Shown piece by piece: positions 16,751-25,708 of a stretch of DNA of 25,708 nt. This stretch comes from Perkinsus olseni (taxonomy: Eukaryota > Perkinsozoa > Perkinsida > Perkinsidae). The number at the start of each line of letters is the position of its first letter. Position 1 is the stretch's first letter. A program made the position numbers and the translations under genes. The stretch spans positions 1-25,708 of the forward strand of contig JABANP010000639.1 in NCBI GenBank assembly GCA_013115135.1, read 5' to 3'. The notes beneath the pieces were generated by a model. It searched no databases. It was not told the DNA's origin and was given only the letters and a program-made list of their open reading frames with translations.

Positions 16751-19700
16751 TCAGCTGGTACACAGGGCCCTCTTGATACACGAGAAAAGCACATCAACGT
16801 CCTCGAATGTTGTCAATGCACTGCCAAAGGCGACTCTGATGATGGGTGTACCATCTATCAGTTTAGAAGGGTAACTGGCAATCAGTGGTCTGGAATCAGT
16901 GAATTACTACGTTAAGTACATCATAAACCCGCCGCTCTCGACCTCCCTCAATATCTTAGCGTTTAGCGAGTCCGGGATGGCGGTGAAACAAACGAGGCCG
17001 AAGGGATTGGCGATGGGGAAGCGCAGCAGACCCTGTGAAAATATAACTCACGCGCGGAGCAGTCACCGTCCGCTCGAGGATGGAATCGAGCGAGGACAGA
17101 CGGGTGCCGTCGAGGTGGGAAGTGGTCTGACATTGGTAACTTCATCTGCCTGGAGCATCCCTCGCAATCGGGCCGCGCACTCTATGTCATGCGATACACA
17201 TGCTCGTAGTTGCTCGATACCGAAGTACTGCATCACCGTCCACAACCTCAAGGCTCTGAACTTACTGTATACTGGCAATGACCTGATTTCACGGAGAGTC
17301 ACAACTGAACACCTGAACGAGGGCTCGACTAACCAGTGAGAGACGTTGGAGCATTCAATCGCATCCCGATCTATACGAGGCTCCTTCCCTAGACTCCCGA
17401 ACGTCGCTGTGAGATGCCGTCGGTCCTATAGTGCGGAATCGTATCACTGAAGGGGCGTCTCAGGGTCTGAGACCTACTTTCACCCACAGGAACGCCGAAG
17501 AGAAACCTGTACCGAGCCACTTGGATCCATTCACGTTGACCGAGTCCGCGTTCTGAGGAAGAAGGTGTCCTCTGCAGAGCAAATGAGAATCGCCATGAAC
17601 TCCGCGGAATGAACACTGTGTCAAGGCTCATAGTGGCACGAAGAAATGTACTGGCAGTTGGTCATAGCCACCTAGGCGCTGGCGCAGTTAGTCGCCCGAA
17701 ACGGAGTACTAGGAAGCGGCACGGCTGGTGGGCCCTATAGCCGCCTATGCTGTTCCCAGGAGACAGTAAACAGACTGCTTCAGCAGTGGTTCTCAATGGC
17801 GTTTTAACCGACCAGTAGACTATATAGAAATGAGAGGACTAAGAAGGGCGAATCTCCCTTACGGCCCGAATCTTGGCAGCGTCTCCGCGAAAGGCGTCTA
17901 GTATCAGCGCAGTTCCACCGTATGCTGCGTCAACGTGTAACATTATGTCTTCTTCTCGACAACTACACGAAGACACGAGACCGGTGAAGTGGATACGATC
18001 GCGTGTCTACTGAACCTACAGCAGTCCTAGGTCGTCAAGAGCGTCCACAGCGCACGTGTTTGTGGCACCGTAGTTGGCAATGAATAGAATGGGTATAAAG
18101 CCCTGCTCTCTGAAGCATGAATTCACTGGCAGCATCTAGTGAGTCCCCTCCGACAGAGTGAGTCCGTACCTGTCCTCAGCAATGGCCTCTTTCAGACGGG
18201 TGACGTTGACTGGGAAGTTACCCATCTCGTCTAGTGAGCTCGGTATCTGGAAAGACACCGTCCCCAGCAAGGTATGGATAATGGATCTCAAGACTACGGA
18301 CTGTGGACCGTGCTCGGTACCGAGCTCATCGCCCTCACAACCCATTGAAATATTGGGACCCCGCATACTTGCCTTCCGAAATCGAACGCCGGTCACTCGG
18401 CAAGCCTTCTCTGCACAAAAGTGTGTTTGATCCGACATGTACCTGTCGAGAATCCCGCATGGGATAGTTACGGCGCCGTCCCTAGGCAAGGCAATCGCGA
18501 AGTGACCACCTACGCAACGAACTGCAGAGTGCATCCTCGCTGATGTCCTCCAGGCTGCATGCTCGGGTCGGACAGTACCTTGCAAATAGACAGTTCGCGA
18601 CTGGGACTCGCGTCGAGTTCGACGTCTGAGCTCCGTTGGTGATGAGTACTTCAATTGATGAAGCCTGCAATGGAATTGAGCAGTTGAGCAGAGCGACTGA
18701 GGGCCCGGTCTGGCCTTCAACTCCGACCTTCAAATGCATCGCCGTCCTTGCTGCTGCCACCACCGCCACTAGCGCATCGCTCGCCGTATTTTGTATCTGC
18801 CAGACACCATGTGCTGACGAGTACAGCTCATCGACCCTGAGGCGATCCGATAGTGCACGTACAATGCCACCGCCCATCCCTGATGTGTGTAGGAACTCCT
18901 CTCCCAACCCGAGGGCTTTGCCGAGCGCATCCATAACAATGGCTTCCATCCTGTCCTCAATCTGTGACAATAACCGATCCCGAGCAGCACAGATTGGAGC
19001 TGGAAGCTGACTGCGTTATGACTAGCAGGGTCTGCGCTGATACCCCCGAGGGCTGCCATGATCGCCTCCGACAGAATCGCAGGAGTACCTCAGGCAGATG
19101 ATCAACTTTTGTCCACTCGGAACCCCTCACATCGGGATAGGTGATAAAACAAAATGATGGTCCGAGAAGTTCTCTCAGCGGAGATGGATGGTGGAGTCGT
19201 CAATCCGTTTGGATCGACATTTCGTTCAGCTCTACTCTCGCTGCCTCTTGTGTAACGCATTTTCTGGTACTACTCGAGAACGAAATTCGTGAGACAGGTA
19301 GTCTCCTTGTCTTCACGATGCAATGAGCAGCACTACGGCCGGTTTCTTACTCGTCTTGGCCGGGAAGAATGCCAGAAACTTCGGGTGTTGCCAGTTGCCC
19401 ATCCCCGGCGTCACCAGTCGTTCGATGCCCTCCAAGATGGTCTCCCACGAACGCCCTTCAGCGGGCAGTATACCTGAGATGTGGAGACGGCCCCTGTGCT
19501 GCACAATAATTGTCTCGGATTCCAAGTTTTCGCTGTGTGGTTCGGTCCCACAAATCGCTGCTGCATGCTCATCGTCGACGAAGCCAGGTCGTCCCGATTA
19601 TGGATTAAATGGCGATTGGTGATCGATTGACCGGAGGACACCTCACAGGGACGTACCATCCTCCACGAGACGCGCGGCGCAGCTGCCCGGTTCAAGCTCG

Positions 19701-19908
19701 AGGTCCCTCACAGGGCCCTCCTCAAGCGACTCGAAGTATCTACAAATAGCCGTTAGAAACCGGTTGAGTCCTCAACGGCCGAGGCCTACTAAGAATTGGC
19801 CAGCCGAACGGTCGAGTGACTCACCGGGCTATGAACTCTATTGTGAGATTCGCGTTCGCTTCGAATCCTTGATCATCGCCTTGGAACCTTCCGTCAGGAG
19901 CCGCCGAC
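16751..19908 (-). CDS. Aromatic-L-amino-acid decarboxylase family gene, copy B (about 14 exons)
   Basis: Group-II PLP decarboxylase: removes the carboxyl group of aromatic amino acids to give amines; cytosolic. I traced exons 19908-19825, 19739-19657, 19473-19351, 19088-19044, 18999-18863, 18796-18728, 18664-18579, 18442-18170, 18109-18020, 17962-17863, 17552-17478, 17425-17141, 17032-16911 and 16874-16751 (TGA); reading phase agrees at all 13 junctions, most introns GT-AG. Motifs in order: Y-F-E-S-L-E-E-G-P-V, N-W-Q-H-P-K-F-L-A-F-F-P-A, I-Q-N-T-A-S-D-A, Y-M-S-D-Q-T-H (His stacks on PLP), I-A-N-Y-G-A-T-N-T, H-V-D-A-A-Y-G-G (17914-17937, Asp binds the pyridine N), N-G-S-K-W (Schiff-base Lys at 17520-17522), V-Y-S-K-F-R-A-L-R-L-W, F-G-L-V-C-F and a complete C-terminus. 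About 540 residues from the traced exons, near family length if exon 8 hides an intron of 3n. No in-frame ATG is visible at the 5' end; it may start in an unseen exon or be spliced from copy C. Confidence 0.88.
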
Positions 19909-19963
19909 CTCGGTGAAAGGATGATCACCAGAATCCTTTTGGGAGAGTTTCGACTCGCCTCAC

Positions 19964-22691
19964 CTGGACTCCGCTGCTGCCACCTTGGCCTCGATCCTTT
20001 CCGTCAGGCCCTGCAGGCCGTGGTACTGCAGGACACACCATAACCGCAAGGACCGAAACTGCCGCCCTAATGGGACGCTCCTAAGATGCCATCGTCGCCG
20101 CTGTACTTTCAGAAAGAACAAGAATCCGTCACCATTTGCTGAGAGTGGGCGCACTGACCGTTTCCGTCGCCTTGGGGAGGTAGTCGCCGGTCGCAGCGAA
20201 GGCTGCCGTCATTCGCCGCTTCTCCTGAGGGCGCCGTGGCTCTGCAGGGGACCATATAAATTCTGGCGCATTCGGAGTCCGAGTGCACCAGAATATAATT
20301 GGTCCTCATCGTCCGAGCCTCGGACTTGAGCTCACTGATTTATGAAGGTACTTGAGTCAAGAAACTCGACTCGCGGCAATTCCGATTGGCCCGAAAGCCG
20401 TCGCCTGATACACTCGAAACCAGCACAGTAACTCTACCTTCACCCACAGGAACTCCATGTCCAGTCCAGTAGGCAGCCAAAACGAACCGCTCATGTTTAT
20501 CGAATCCGCGTACTAAGAGAAGGAAGCTACATCGAGGTCGCCTCACTACGGCTATTGAGGGGCCCGGGCCCGGGCCAGACAGGTGTGCCATGTGGGAGAA
20601 AAGCTCCTGGGGAGAGACTCCTACTCGATTGATCTGCAAGCGGCGCTCTTGGTGCCCTTCAAGGAAGAGAGCCCCTCCGCCGTATGATGCATCAACGTGA
20701 AGCCATATCCCCTGCCGCTCACAACTGAAAGGTGGGAATCTTGATAGCGCGGTCACCCAGGTGTCCTCACAAGAGAATGGTATTGTCTACATCGCTAGTA
20801 TGAACTGTATTCATACTGGGTTTGTTTGCAAGCTCTGCCTGCTCTTCACGATGTGCAGTGGATAGATGGTAACCATTATTGTTTAATTAATGTGTCGTTT
20901 CGGCATGTGAGTTGTCGCCGAGGCTACCGCTCACTGCCCCCGGCCTAGCGTCGGATTGGCCTACGTTCGATCAAAGCGATGAATGATTTCTTCCTATGAT
21001 CCCACAACAGGGGGATAAGGAAGGAGCAACAACCCTCAGCGTGGCGCTGTAGGATGGGTACGAAGAACCGTCCTTGCAGTTCACATGCACAAGCACGTAC
21101 AGCGACCCTCAACATGATGAGCACGAAAAACGAGAAATCGTAGGTTACATTTGGCCAAGTGCCGCGATGTTGTCATATCTTTCCGTATTTTCTGCACCAA
21201 AGGCGGCGACACAAAGGACGGGGACCTTCGCCTTCGACCTAGCGTGGAAAGATAGACAGTTAAGGCACTTGCGGAACTGATGCGCACTTGTCTTCAACTA
21301 TCATTGCTTCCAGCTCATCCACACTCGTTGAGAAATCCGGCCCGACAGGGACCTGAGCGGTGTCACAAAATAGTGGTGGGAACTGGGAGACTATCGCGCC
21401 TCTCGGAGTTCGATGCCTGCAGCCGCACACGCCTTCCTCAATGAGAGCGGCGACTCCGACGAAGAATATCTGAGACGCCACGGAAAGCTGGTCGAAAGCC
21501 TTGAGTCTGCTGCGAACCACTGGTGGTGCGAATTCCGGAAGAATGAAGGGAACGTGTGGAAGTGACAGTGAACAGAGGGGAAGATGCAGAAACTCACACG
21601 GTCATAGCTGCAATTCCCTCGAAGTAGATCTTCGCGGAACTGTCTGGGTCGGAGAGCATCTGGAGGGCGTGAAGAATAAGCCCGAAGCCGCGGGCGAAGA
21701 GCCGACCTCTTCGACACGTCCCTGCCTCGGGTCATTCGTCCCCAGACAAGTCTGCATCCGCTTCCTGACCCTGGCGGCTGCGACCACAGCGAGGAGGGCA
21801 TCGGCCGCTGTGTTTTGTATCTTAGGGTAAAAGCAAGCGAAGGGCATCTCCTTTGTCGTTCGTGTCTGGTCGTGCGAGCTATGGTCGCAGCGATCGCCGC
21901 TTCACAACAATGATTCGGGTATCAACGGGCCTGCGAAGCCGGCTCGAGTGCGCACAAAGCCCTACCAGGCCGCCACCCTTGCCAGACGAATGTAAGAAGT
22001 CATCCTTTAGTCCTAAGGCAGCCGCTAGCGTGTCCATCACCGCCACCTCAAGCTCAGTCAGGACCTGCAAGATCTATCCTTCGCGATGTAGCACCTCCAA
22101 GCACAGGTGAGGAGCTTATTCTTCAACCGAAGCCGCCAGCGAACTCAGACAACTCAACGATTGCGGCAAAATCAACACATTCTCGCACAATATTTGGACA
22201 GGAATTGGGTGCGTCTATTTTCTAGCTAAAATTCACTTCCGATTTCGTCTAGTATCTAGTCTAGCGATTCTAGGCACGGCGAGTCCAACAGAGGTATCGA
22301 TAGAGAGCACCTCCTCCCACCTACTGGGCAAGAAGCCCACTGAAGGCCTACAGCGGCCATGCCATTCACAATCGCCTCTGACAGAACGGCTGGCAGGCCT
22401 GCAAGCATCATGTCCGATCATAAATGGCCCAGTGGTATCGTGAGGGTCCTCACTCGCTTCGACTTTCCATAGCCCTCCTTGTCGTCTGGCCTTCTCGAAC
22501 CGGACACAAGGCACGATGCTCTCCTCGATAATAGACAAGATCTCCGGCCATTCCCGACCAAGTGAAGGGAAAACACCTTGACAGGGCGAACCCTCAGTTT
22601 TGCAGACAGCGGTCAAGGTCTCACTCAGCTCCCTCAAACGGCTGATGGTACTGTCTGTGTCCGCGCTTCTTCCCAGCTGCCTCTCCTGCAT
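19964..22691 (-). CDS. AADC-like paralogue C lacking the PLP lysine (pseudoenzyme or decaying gene)
   Basis: Same fold family as copy B, from ATG 22691 (MQERQLG) or an upstream exon. Canonical blocks splice in phase: L-P-A-V-L-S-E-A-I-V-N-G-M, G-L-Q-W-A-S-C-P-V joined to L-T-E-L-E-V-A-V-M-D, I-Q-N-T-A-A-D-A, V-P-V-L-C-V-A-A-F-G-A, A-L-G-Q joined to I-C-E-R-Q-G-I-W-L, H-V-D-A-S-Y-G-G (20676-20699), A-D-S-I-N-M-S-G-S-F-W, M-T-A-A-F-A-A-T-G-D-Y-L-P-K and P-L-G-R-Q-F-R-S-L-R-L-W. Yet key residues are gone: Phe (TTT, 20480-20482) replaces the Schiff-base Lys; the S-D-Q-T-H block reads S-S-E-S-P, so the PLP-stacking His is Pro; the W-Q-H-P...F-F-P-A segment is replaced by unrelated residues of similar length. 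One intron would need a GC donor (after L-R-E, near 21405) or there is a stop. The C-terminal small-domain part is absent: it runs into copy B. Confidence 0.75.
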
Positions 22692-24159
22692 GTTGAGGAG
22701 CCTGCCACCCTAGGCGGTCTGAGACGTATTCTAGGGGCAGTGTTCACCTGTGGATGAAGCCTACGGTTTCCTTGCTGTGTCGTCTAAGCTCGCGTGCGTC
22801 GATGAGCCGACGGTTCATTTGATGTCGATGATTCAAACTGGAGAAGGCGGATAGTGTTCCCTCGGAAGGTGCGCAAGCCTCTTGAATTGCAGGAGACTTG
22901 CACGCAGAGAACATGGCAAAAGACACGCATTGCAGTACGGAAAGTCAACAGGGCGATATCTACACGGTTTGGCAATATATTGGATCAGCCGGTTCGAACT
23001 GCTTCACCAGAACACCGGCTGTGGTCACGCATAACCAACCGTTTCAATGTCAAAATCTCTCTGCGATTTCTCTAACTATGTTCACCATGATGATCATGGG
23101 AATCCGACCAAGGTCGGCTGTGAGGGTGAGCTGTGCTGCGAAGGCGTTTCATGGGGTTCCGATACCCATCCTCGCTGGATGGCCAGAGGTGTACCATCAT
23201 CAGCTGGCATTCTCCAAAGTCAGATGCACTGCAAGCCAGTAAAGCTCGGCTAATGAGACGGTGCTCGAGGAAAAGCCAGCCTCGAAGGGATTCAAGCGAT
23301 ACTGTGATGCATAGCGTGATCGGCCCTACCGGTCTGTGCAGATCAACCTACAGATTCTGTAGCTTCATATATCACGTATACTCGTACACGCGAGTGCAGG
23401 CGTAGAATGATATGAGATACTGGTCGATAGTAAGCAGTAAAGATGGTTGTAACCATAGTGCACAGGGAGCCCGCTTGAGGAAACAGCTATAAGCTTGCGT
23501 GCAAGAAGAGCACGTCACTGAGGCGGACAGTGACCCCAGGACACGGAAGGGAGGGGCGGGGGAGTCCCGGCAGTTCGATTCCCTACACGAACTCTCTCGT
23601 CGTACTCGTGCGAGCTGACGGACAGACGACTGAGATCTTACCTGTCTCAACTTCACACAGACACTTCGGTCTCCCCAATATGAAGCTGCCCGTTGATGAG
23701 GTGGACGGGACAAGGTCCGGACGGGGCAGCTATGCCGACATCCAAAGCTATTGTCGATTGCACGCCAACACCAAGCGACGCGATCAGGGCCCATTCGACA
23801 CTGCATTCGGGACCGAGGGCAGTAACGCAGTTTCGCCACGCCCTAGCCCCGGCGTGAGAGCCGACTACCTACCCGCTGGCTCTAGATGCTGTAAATCTTA
23901 CTGCACGAGAGATTTAGACCTGGACTACCAGTCGTTACCGAAGGTCCTTCGGCGAAGGACCGTCCCGCCTGGCACATATACGCAATCACTCATATCGATC
24001 ACGCTATTCAAGAGCTGAGCGACTCACAATGATATTCTTCATTTGAGAAGATATGTGATAGATGTCTCTGCCGATCCCACTGGTTATTCCCGTTTTTGAA
24101 TGCGTGCTCAACCTGTTCGGTACTGCTCTCCTTGCTCTGGTCAGCGTATCATATCAGCC
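22692..24159. other. Intergenic region with unsupported ORFs
   Basis: No recognised gene. A 162-codon plus-strand frame (23530-24018) overlaps a 155-codon minus-strand frame (23372-23839); neither has a motif, signal peptide or helpful context. A cysteine-rich stretch (C-D-F-S-N-Y ... G-C-E-G-E-L-C-C-E-G, about 23060-23145) might be a broken small secreted protein. A one-base-centre palindrome GGTCCTTCG-G-CGAAGGACC is at 23943-23961. Confidence 0.4.
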
Positions 24160-24777
24160 ATGGTGTTCTTTACAACCTTCGTTATTGCGGCCTTTGCGTG
24201 TGTATTCTCCCCAAACTGCGACGGCATAATCATCACCGACGATCGACGCCTGCGATCTACCTCTGCTCTGAAGCAACTCACCGGTAACGAAGCTGTCGCC
24301 AGCCTGCAGGCTCGTATCAAGGCGAATTGCCCCAAAGCGGGCACCAGTGCCGACCTACTCGCCCTCGGCTACAACACCCCTCTCGCCGATTGCCTCTTCA
24401 ATGAGATAAGCAACGCGCCTGAGCTTGATGACCTGCCGCTGCTACCATTTCATCACAAATCTGCGGACTTCGAGATCGACTTCACCGTGTCCGTTCACGG
24501 AGAGCTAGGCATCACACTGTCATGCGGCGAATCCAAGACGGTATCGGTACATGGCCTGTCCCTCGCGGATCCGATCAACTTGCATCTGCAGGACGTCGAA
24601 TATGCTGTGGACCCCCCCAGTAACGACTCCCTCAATTCGTTCAAGGAGAATGTTCATAATGTTTGTGGTAAAGCTCTCTTGCCTGGTGATCTCAACAGTC
24701 TGTATGTTGTATCACCCAGCAAGATATTCACTGAAGTCGAGGGTAAGCCAATTGCCCTGCAACTAGCCCTTTCATAA
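24160..24777 (+). CDS. Small secreted protein, unknown function (205 aa)
   Basis: Uninterrupted 205-codon frame. I chose the ATG at 24160 rather than the in-frame ATG at 24100 because it opens directly with a signal peptide (MVFFTTFVIAAFACVFSPNC, residues 1-20) and has a good start context (GCCATGG); a pyrimidine-rich tract (about 24118-24140) precedes it, common in fungal promoters. The mature part has few cysteines (C57, C78, C122, C169; C14 and C20 lie in or near the signal), one N-glycosylation sequon (N155-D-S), an acidic middle (E-L-D-D-L-P-L-L-P-F) and a predicted-strand-rich second half with a repeated S-V-H-G (111-114 and 129-132). No domain recognised. It is the only long single-exon intact frame in the window. 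It could be an effector-like or cell-surface protein; that is inference from secretion and size only. Confidence 0.75.
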   Translation: MVFFTTFVIAAFACVFSPNCDGIIITDDRRLRSTSALKQLTGNEAVASLQARIKANCPKAGTSADLLALGYNTPLADCLFNEISNAPELDDLPLLPFHHKSADFEIDFTVSVHGELGITLSCGESKTVSVHGLSLADPINLHLQDVEYAVDPPSNDSLNSFKENVHNVCGKALLPGDLNSLYVVSPSKIFTEVEGKPIALQLALS

Positions 24778-25200
24778 ACACCTGCTGGTCTACTGTTCAT
24801 ACGCAGCACAACTACTGCTGTTCCGAACTCTCTGCTGCAACCCCGTTACGCGGCCGTGGTACTAGTTTTTGTATTGTTTCCGTCCTCTCGGAGGCTGCTG
24901 TGGCAGCGTCATTCTCAAGATGACGAAGTCAGCAGCCGCTGATGAGCAGCGATTGAAGCGGTCTGACTCGGAACCCATTCAAACCACTCTTCTAGCCTTT
25001 TCTACTATTGCAGTGCCAGAATGGCACTGTGGTGGTGGCTGCTCATCAGTCACGGTTCACTCAAGAAACAATAGTTTTTCTCGTCTCGCCTCAGGCGAAT
25101 CGCCTGTTCGAAGAAGGCTTCTGACACATGCTGAAGGGGTTTGCGTTAAACTCGTACAAGGAAAGGCAATGACTACGTGCTTGGCTCATAAGCCTACAAT
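24778..25200. other. 3' region of secreted-protein gene; hairpins
   Basis: Downstream of the stop at 24775-24777. A 113-codon frame (24869-25210) has no motif and contains two inverted repeats: CAGTGCCA-GAA-TGGCACTG (25011-25029) and CAGGCGA-A-TCGCCTG (25092-25106, one-base centre). Not called as a gene. Confidence 0.4.
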
Positions 25201-25668
25201 CTACAAGTGAGTTTGCCACCCTCCTCTCCTGGAGCAAGGAAGGACCAGCCAACTCGCAGTCTGTAAGCAATAACGGCATAACAGTTTTTGCATACTAATG
25301 TCGCAAGAAATACGACCGTTGCGTACTGGTAAAATCGTTTTCACGACCCTCGAAAACTGCCGAACTCGCCACATTGGGTCGTTGGAGTCCAACGGTTGGA
25401 CCACAGGTGTATCTTCCGAAAGAAAAGTCATAAGTTGTGGATCCTGAGACCTCTCTTGCATCCTCGGGCGGAATCGTAGCCAGAAAGGCGGATCGGTAAG
25501 TCAGTGAGCTCCACTCACAACCATGCAAAGTCTTTCCCAGCCCAGAACGAGATTGAAACCACAACACGGAGCACAGAATACAAAAGGACGACTTGAGCGC
25601 AGAGGAACATCAATCAATGATGACTACTTACAAAAGGAAAGAATCTCCTGGAAATTATCATCGGTCAT
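25201..25668 (-). CDS. Unrecognised multi-exon gene with one membrane segment
   Basis: On the minus strand a start (MTDDNFQEILSF) at 25668-25632 ends at a GTAAGT donor. Exon 2 (25591-25519) encodes a hydrophobic run F-V-L-L-Y-S-V-L-R-V-V-V-S-I-S-F-W and ends at GTGAGT; exon 3 (25462-25327) encodes D-P-Q-L-M-T-F-L-S-E-D-T and R-Q-F-S-R-V-V-K-T-I-L-P. Intron lengths (40, 56, then about 66 nt) and phases fit. The frame can end at the TAG at 25201-25203 with or without splicing 25326-25261. The hydrophobic run could be a transmembrane helix. The true 5' end could lie beyond the window. I do not recognise the family; the gene itself is a moderate-confidence inference from splice signals and phase. 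Confidence 0.4.
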
Positions 25669-25708
25669 CCCACGCCGCTTAGATACCTACAAACGAATAC
25701 ACCCTCCC

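Noticed and set aside
17063..19525. AADC-B as a pseudogene
   Set aside because: Single-frame reading shows many stops, but after tracing GT-AG introns all 13 exon junctions agree in phase and the catalytic Lys, Asp and His are present.
6533..22691. Psilocybin-type biosynthetic cluster
   Set aside because: The decarboxylase here is the PLP-dependent AADC type, while the psilocybin pathway uses a phosphatidylserine-decarboxylase-like enzyme; no kinase or methyltransferase is visible.
23560..23600. tRNA B-box-like CAGTTCGATTCCC on the plus strand
   Set aside because: No matching A box, anticodon arm or acceptor pairing upstream; taken as chance.
23372..24018. Overlapping sense and antisense ORFs of 162 and 155 codons as genes
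   Set aside because: No motifs, signal peptides or codon pattern to support either; a GC-rich stretch without stops on both strands can arise by chance.

Overview
This window looks like nuclear DNA of a filamentous fungus, most likely a basidiomycete (Agaricomycete-like). The evidence is very short GT-AG introns (about 37-70 nt), eukaryotic tRNAs with internal A/B boxes, a decayed LTR-retrotransposon integrase, and an expanded family of cytochrome P450s with membrane anchors. There are no bacterial operons or ribosome binding sites. The taxon is an inference; no single gene fixes it.

Layout. Three copies of one microsomal P450 gene lie on the plus strand (177-2472, 6533-8937, 13305-15520); all are broken by frameshifts. 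Copies 1 and 3 are the close pair and share about 2.6-2.7 kb including flanks. On the minus strand are three aromatic-L-amino-acid-decarboxylase (AADC) type PLP genes. Copy A (11077-11678) is a fragment. Copy B (16751-19908) resolves into about 14 exons whose phases agree at every junction. Copy C (19964-22691) also keeps most splice phases, but has Phe where the PLP-binding Lys should be. C can be spliced in frame into B. The order P450(+) - spacer - AADC(-) occurs twice (6.5-11.7 kb and 13.2-19.9 kb), and a dispersed repeat sits at the matching place in both spacers, so a P450+AADC pair appears to have been duplicated as a unit. P450 plus AADC is a combination expected for amine-derived secondary metabolism.

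Between the genes: a 34-nt minisatellite inside a hAT-like TIR element (4434-5109), an ACGCG-rich TIR element that ends exactly where AADC-A is cut (10363-11078), an LTR-element integrase fragment with a possible 3' LTR (about 11679-12720), an intact tRNA-Ala(AGC) and three decayed tRNA-like sequences. Near the right end are an intact small secreted protein gene (24160-24777) and the start of an unrecognised multi-exon gene on the minus strand (25201-25668).

The most unusual signal is not a gene. The window holds at least 13 perfect inverted repeats with arms of 8 nt or more and a spacer of exactly ONE base, against about 0.4 expected by chance. Where paralogous copies can be aligned by eye, several such palindromes sit exactly where one copy carries extra sequence. 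This suggests a local mutational process or tiny palindromic insertions. The second strong lead is the predicted in-frame fusion of a PLP-lysine-less decarboxylase domain (C) to an apparently complete one (B).
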